Of a stretch of DNA of 64,000 nt, positions 61,198 through 64,000 are shown in pieces. The position numbers and the translations under genes are program-made. Below the pieces are notes generated by a model. The model did no database searches. It worked only from the letters and a program-made list of their open reading frames with translations, and had not been told where the DNA came from. This DNA comes from Niabella sp. (GTDB lineage: Bacteria; Bacteroidota; Bacteroidia; Chitinophagales; Chitinophagaceae): positions 1-64,000 of the forward strand of contig JAGIAT010000017.1 in the NCBI GenBank assembly GCA_017744715.1, read 5' to 3'. Each line of letters starts with the position of its first letter. Position 1 is the stretch's first letter.

Positions 61198-61746
61198 ATG
61201 ATGAAAAGAATAATGCCTTTTGCTGTAATTGCAATCATGATTTTGGTTGTTGCATGCCGCAATACGAAGAAAGAAGACAATGCCGGCGCGATACCGGTGC
61301 AGGACACGTTGGGATTAGCAGAATACCAAAAGTGGAAAATGGAAAATGAAGTACGGAACCGCTTGCAGCAGGAACAGCAACTGGAAAATGCTGGTGCCGT
61401 AGCCCCTGCAGCAACCTCACGTTCTTCTGCTTCCTCCTCCCGGAGCAGTTCCAGAAGCAGCAGTAGCAGAGGTACCACTTACCGGAGTGGCGGTAACGGG
61501 GGAGATTATTCTTCCGGCTCTTCCGGTACAGTAGCCCAGGCTCCGGCTCCTCAAAGAAAGAAAGGAATGAGCCATACGGCTAAAGGAGCCATAGTGGGAG
61601 CCGCTTCCGGTGCCATAATCGGTGCTGTAGCGAACCGGAAAAACCGCCTGGGCGGTGGTGTGGTTGGTGGTGTTATTGGTGCTGCTACCGGTGCAGGTGT
61701 AGGTGCCATTGTAGACAAGAAACAACGCCAGCGCGACGGCTATTAA
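61198..61746 (+). CDS. Glycine-zipper lipoprotein
   Basis: This 182-residue protein has a lipoprotein signal (AVIAIMILVVAC, acylated C20) and a Ser/Arg-rich low-complexity middle (SSASSSRSSSRSSSSRG). A C-terminal YMGG-like glycine zipper follows, AKGAIVGAASGAIIGAVANR repeated as GGGVVGGVIGAATGAGVGAI, ending in KKQRQRDGY. Gly-zipper segments pack against each other or insert in membranes. The function is unknown; relatives are envelope stress or outer-membrane-associated lipoproteins. Confidence 0.8.
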   Translation: MMKRIMPFAVIAIMILVVACRNTKKEDNAGAIPVQDTLGLAEYQKWKMENEVRNRLQQEQQLENAGAVAPAATSRSSASSSRSSSRSSSSRGTTYRSGGNGGDYSSGSSGTVAQAPAPQRKKGMSHTAKGAIVGAASGAIIGAVANRKNRLGGGVVGGVIGAATGAGVGAIVDKKQRQRDGY

Positions 61747-61765
61747 CAGCGTAACAAAATAGCAT

Positions 61766-61794
61766 AACGGTCCGGTAATATCGGGCCGTTTTTT
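61766..61794 (+). terminator. Terminator of the glycine-zipper lipoprotein gene
   Basis: AACGGTCCG (61766-61774) pairs with CGGGCCGTT (61782-61790) with one G-T pair, followed by TTTT. It lies 20 nt after the stop. Confidence 0.85.
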
Positions 61795-61863
61795 AATAAC
61801 GGAAGAGCATCTTTGTAAAAGATTTGTTTTATACAAATGATTTAAAATTTAATACCTTTAATT

Positions 61864-62448
61864 ATGAAAAAAACATTAGGGATCGTATTGGGCGTTGCCC
61901 TGCTGGCCGCCTGTAACAGTTCTGAAAATCAATCTGCCGAAGTTACAACGGATTCATCGGGCAGTGCTGTGGTAACCGTGGACACCAATGTGGTAGCACC
62001 ACCTGTAACTGTTCAGTATACAGAAGGTGATGTAATGCTGAAGGAGGGAAAGACCTATGTGTATACCAATGGAAACTGGGTGGTTGCAGAAAAAGAAATC
62101 AAGCTGGATAACGGAATTGTTATCGCCCCAAATGGTGAGGTAAAAAGCAAGGACGGCAAAGTAGTGGTGTTGGAAGAAGGGGCATATGTGAACAAATCCG
62201 GTAATTTCTTTGATCGTACAGGTAATGCCATTGAAAATGCCTGGGATAAAACCAAAGAAGGCGTAACCAAAGGCGCCGAAGCTACCAAGGATGCGGCACA
62301 GAAAGCAGCCAGTGCAACAAAAGAAGGGGTTGAAAAAGGAGTAGAGGCTACGAAGGACGCGGCACATAAAACCGGAGAGGCCATTAAGAAGGGTGCACAG
62401 AAAGTGGGCGACAAAACAAAAGAAATTGTAGAAGATATTAAAAAATAG
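61864..62448 (+). CDS. Lipoprotein with DUF6799-like beta domain and LEA-like amphipathic repeats
   Basis: This 194-residue protein has a lipoprotein signal (GIVLGVALLAAC, acylated C17) and a beta-rich middle (about 55-115) with two similar units: GDVMLKEGKTYVYTNG and KDGKVVVLEEGAYVNKSG. This pattern resembles the DUF6799 domain of Chitinophagaceae proteins. Residues ~120-194 are reiterated Lys/Glu/Ala/Thr 11-mer-type helices (EGVTKGAEATKDAAQKA), as in LEA/desiccation proteins. Role in the envelope is unknown; membrane protection under stress is a guess from composition only. Confidence 0.75.
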   Translation: MKKTLGIVLGVALLAACNSSENQSAEVTTDSSGSAVVTVDTNVVAPPVTVQYTEGDVMLKEGKTYVYTNGNWVVAEKEIKLDNGIVIAPNGEVKSKDGKVVVLEEGAYVNKSGNFFDRTGNAIENAWDKTKEGVTKGAEATKDAAQKAASATKEGVEKGVEATKDAAHKTGEAIKKGAQKVGDKTKEIVEDIKK

Positions 62449-62482
62449 AAAGGAAGATCTTTTCGATTATGTTTTGATGAAA

Positions 62483-62511
62483 GGGGCCGGACAACCGGCC
62501 CCTGTTTTTTT
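62483..62511 (+). terminator. Terminator of the LEA-like lipoprotein gene
   Basis: GGGGCCGG (62483-62490) and CCGGCCCC (62495-62502) form a perfect GC stem with an ACAA loop, followed by TG and T7. Confidence 0.93.
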
Positions 62512-62534
62512 GATTCCTATCGAAGTCAGGATCC

Positions 62535-63532
62535 TTACTGTTGAGCTATTACCGCGAAGTGCTGCCGTGCCTGGCGGTAAAAAAATAACCGCAAAGCGCC
62601 AAGGATTTCGCGGGGTTCGCAAAGAAATTGATCGTTGTGTTTTATTACATGTGTTACAAATATGTATCTATAGCGGTACGGACTTTAACCGCTGGTTGTA
62701 ATGCAGGTGGTTGACTGGTGGGTATCGATTGCGGTCTTTGCGGATGCTTTGCGTGCCTGGCGGTAAAAAATAAACCGCAAAGCGCGCAAGGATTTCGCGG
62801 AGTTCGCAAAGAAATTGATCGTTGTGTTTTATTACATGTGTTGCAAATGTGTATCTATAGCGGTACGGGCTTTAACCGCCAGCTGTGATGCAGGTGGTTG
62901 ACTGGTGGGTATCGATTGCGGTCTTTGCGAAAGCTTTGCATGCCTGGCGGTAAAAAAATAACCGCAAAGCGCGCAAGGATTTCGCGGAGTTCGCAAAGAA
63001 ATTGATCGTTGTGTTTTATTAGATGTGTTGCAAATATGTATCTATAGCGGTAGGGGCTTTAACCGCTGGTTGTGAAGTACATGATTGACTGGTGGGTATC
63101 GATTGCGGTGTTTGCGAATGCTTTGCGTACCTGGCGGTAAAAAAGTAACCGCAAAGCGCGCAAGAATTTCGCGGAGTTCGCAAAGAAATTGATCGTTGCG
63201 TTTTATTAGATGTGTTACAAATGTGTATCTATAGCGGTACGGGCTTTAACCGTCAGCTGTGAAGTACGTGGTTGACGAGTGGGTATCAATTGCGGTCTTT
63301 GCGGATGCGTTGCGTGCCTGGCGGTAAAAAAATAAACCGCAAAGCGCGCAAGCGTTTCTCGGAGTTCGCAAAGAAATTGATCGTTGTGTTTTATTAGATG
63401 TGTTGCAAATATGTATCTATAGCGGTACGGACTTAAACCGTTAGCTGTGAAGTACGTGGTTGACTGGTGGATATCGATTGCGGTCTTTGCGAATGCGTTG
63501 CGTGCCTGGCGGTAAAAAAAATAACCGCAAGA
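62535..63532. repeat. Tandem array of ~187-bp units (five full copies plus a partial)
   Basis: The marker CTGGCGGTAAAAA begins at 62571, 62757, 62944, 63131, 63318 and 63506, giving periods of 186, 187, 187, 187 and 188 bp. Each unit contains GCGGT...ACCGC mini-hairpins, CGCAAAGCGC, TTCGCGGAGTTCGCAAAG and TGTATCTATAGCGGTACGG. Units differ by scattered substitutions and the first copy is the most diverged at its left edge. All frames are interrupted, so the array is non-coding. It fills the 1.1-kb gap between the lipoprotein terminator and the regulator gene. The CTTTGCG/CGCAAAG words resemble common dispersed bacterial intergenic repeats. Confidence 0.92.
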
Positions 63533-63568
63533 AACAAGTGCAGCTTCAGGGCAGCTTACTGCGGTGCG

Positions 63569-64000
63569 TCAACCATCCGTTGTTTCTTCGCTTTTATCTG
63601 CCTGATGCTGTTGCAGGATTTGCTGCGTAAAATCACTGGGGGCTACACCGAAGTATTTTTTAAACTCCCGGCTGAAGTATTTCCGGTCTTCATATCCTAC
63701 CGCATAAGACACTTCATTAATGGTTAGGTCCTTTTGAAGGATCAGTTCTGCTGCTTTTTTGAACCGGCGTGTTTTGATAAATTCATTTACAGACATATTG
63801 GTAAGCGCCCGCAGTTTTTTATAAAGGATGGGCGCACTCATGCCCACTTTCCGGGATAGTTTTTCAACGCCGAAATCGGCATCTTCCAGGTGGCTGTCAA
63901 TAATACCAATGATCGTATTTAAAAAATCGGAATCGATCCTGTTTCTTACGGTGCCGGGTTCTTCCGGTGGCTGCACCTGGGCTGCACGCAGGGTAAATTC
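63569..64000 (-). CDS. C-terminal part of a regulator with AraC-type DNA-binding domain (partial)
   Basis: The gene enters from beyond the right edge; the frame is open to position 64000 (EFTLRAAQVQPPEE), and an internal GTG at 63976 is not a believable start. The visible ~143 residues carry an AraC/XylS double helix-turn-helix: DADFGVEKLSRKVGMSAPIL, YKKLRALTNMSVNEFIKTRR, then LTINEVSYAVGYEDRKYFSR and EFKKYFGVAPSDF. Bacteroidota proteins with this ending are usually hybrid two-component systems or one-component AraC regulators; the NTIIGIIDSHLEDADFG lead-in is typical of the hybrid type. The stop is TGA at 63569. Confidence 0.85.
   Translation of the reverse strand, partial: EFTLRAAQVQPPEEPGTVRNRIDSDFLNTIIGIIDSHLEDADFGVEKLSRKVGMSAPILYKKLRALTNMSVNEFIKTRRFKKAAELILQKDLTINEVSYAVGYEDRKYFSREFKKYFGVAPSDFTQQILQQHQADKSEETTDG

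Noticed and set aside
62535-63532. Possible CRISPR array
   Set aside because: Units are ~187 bp, contiguous and homogeneous, with no short repeat/unique spacer alternation and no cas genes nearby.

Overview
The window is a chromosomal segment of a Bacteroidota bacterium, most likely a member of the Chitinophagaceae. The evidence is: many starts lack a Shine-Dalgarno sequence, while several genes are preceded by the Bacteroidota -7 element TAnnTTTG; there is a PorV/PorU-type pair of type IX secretion (T9SS) proteins; ECF sigma factors are paired with anti-sigma or beta-barrel proteins; and there are many secreted hydrolases. Genus is not resolved. I see no phage, plasmid, CRISPR array or intact insertion sequence, so this looks like ordinary chromosome with a few recent local events (tandem repeats and one deletion-scarred gene).

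Layout. 1-6.1 kb (minus strand): GNAT acetyltransferase, signal peptidase I, a subtilisin-like protease and an ALDH7-type dehydrogenase. 6.5-8.1 kb (plus): a Gfo/Idh/MocA oxidoreductase and a small secreted zinc-finger-like protein. 8.5-13.2 kb (minus): a Tat-exported Gfo/Idh/MocA oxidoreductase followed by a HEAT-repeat protein with two DUF1080 (3-keto-disaccharide hydrolase) domains. 13.5-15.8 kb (plus): sigma factor, anti-sigma-like membrane protein and a secreted beta-rich protein. 16.0-19.6 kb (minus): GH20 hexosaminidase plus a NagB/PIG-L fusion for GlcNAc catabolism. 19.8-22.7 kb (plus): NTF2-like protein, glycosylasparaginase, CutC and a DMT-like membrane protein. 22.9-32.6 kb (minus): membrane pyrophosphatase, NAD(P)HX repair enzyme, a second sigma factor with a dual-membrane-spanning anti-sigma-like protein, a DUF4397 lipoprotein, a sodium/solute symporter and myo-inositol oxygenase. 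32.8-36.6 kb (plus): Rpn-family nuclease, LepA and IspD. 36.6-37.3 kb: decayed DNA with a pseudogene. 37.4-44.2 kb (minus): quinone-oxidoreductase-like protein, an ECF42/DGPF/AhpD cluster, a translationally coupled exopolysaccharide trio and tRNA-Gln. 44.4-52.5 kb: malate dehydrogenase, lipase, rRNA methyltransferase, an exonuclease/GIY-YIG fusion, SGNH hydrolase, TyrRS and PorV2-like protein. 52.5-60.9 kb: a 1692-residue PorU2-like C25 peptidase, acyltransferase, riboflavin synthase, rpsU, Xer recombinase and a hibernation factor. 61.2-62.4 kb: two small lipoproteins. 62.5-63.5 kb: a ~187-bp tandem array. The window ends inside a regulator with an AraC-type C-terminus.

How it fits together. 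Several linked sets suggest polymer or glycan scavenging: GH20 plus NagB/PIG-L (chitin or GlcNAc polymers), glycosylasparaginase (N-glycan remnants), the Gfo/DUF1080 pair (oxidative glycoside cleavage) and myo-inositol oxygenase with its symporter. Two sigma/anti-sigma loci show the same envelope-sensing logic in a split and a fused form.

The most interesting regulatory signal is upstream of rpsU (bS21). It combines a near-ideal Bacteroidota promoter with a nine-base perfect anti-Shine-Dalgarno complement, in a phylum where SD sequences are mostly not used; this fits bS21 autoregulation through anti-SD occlusion. Functions were assigned by reading motifs, without database searches.
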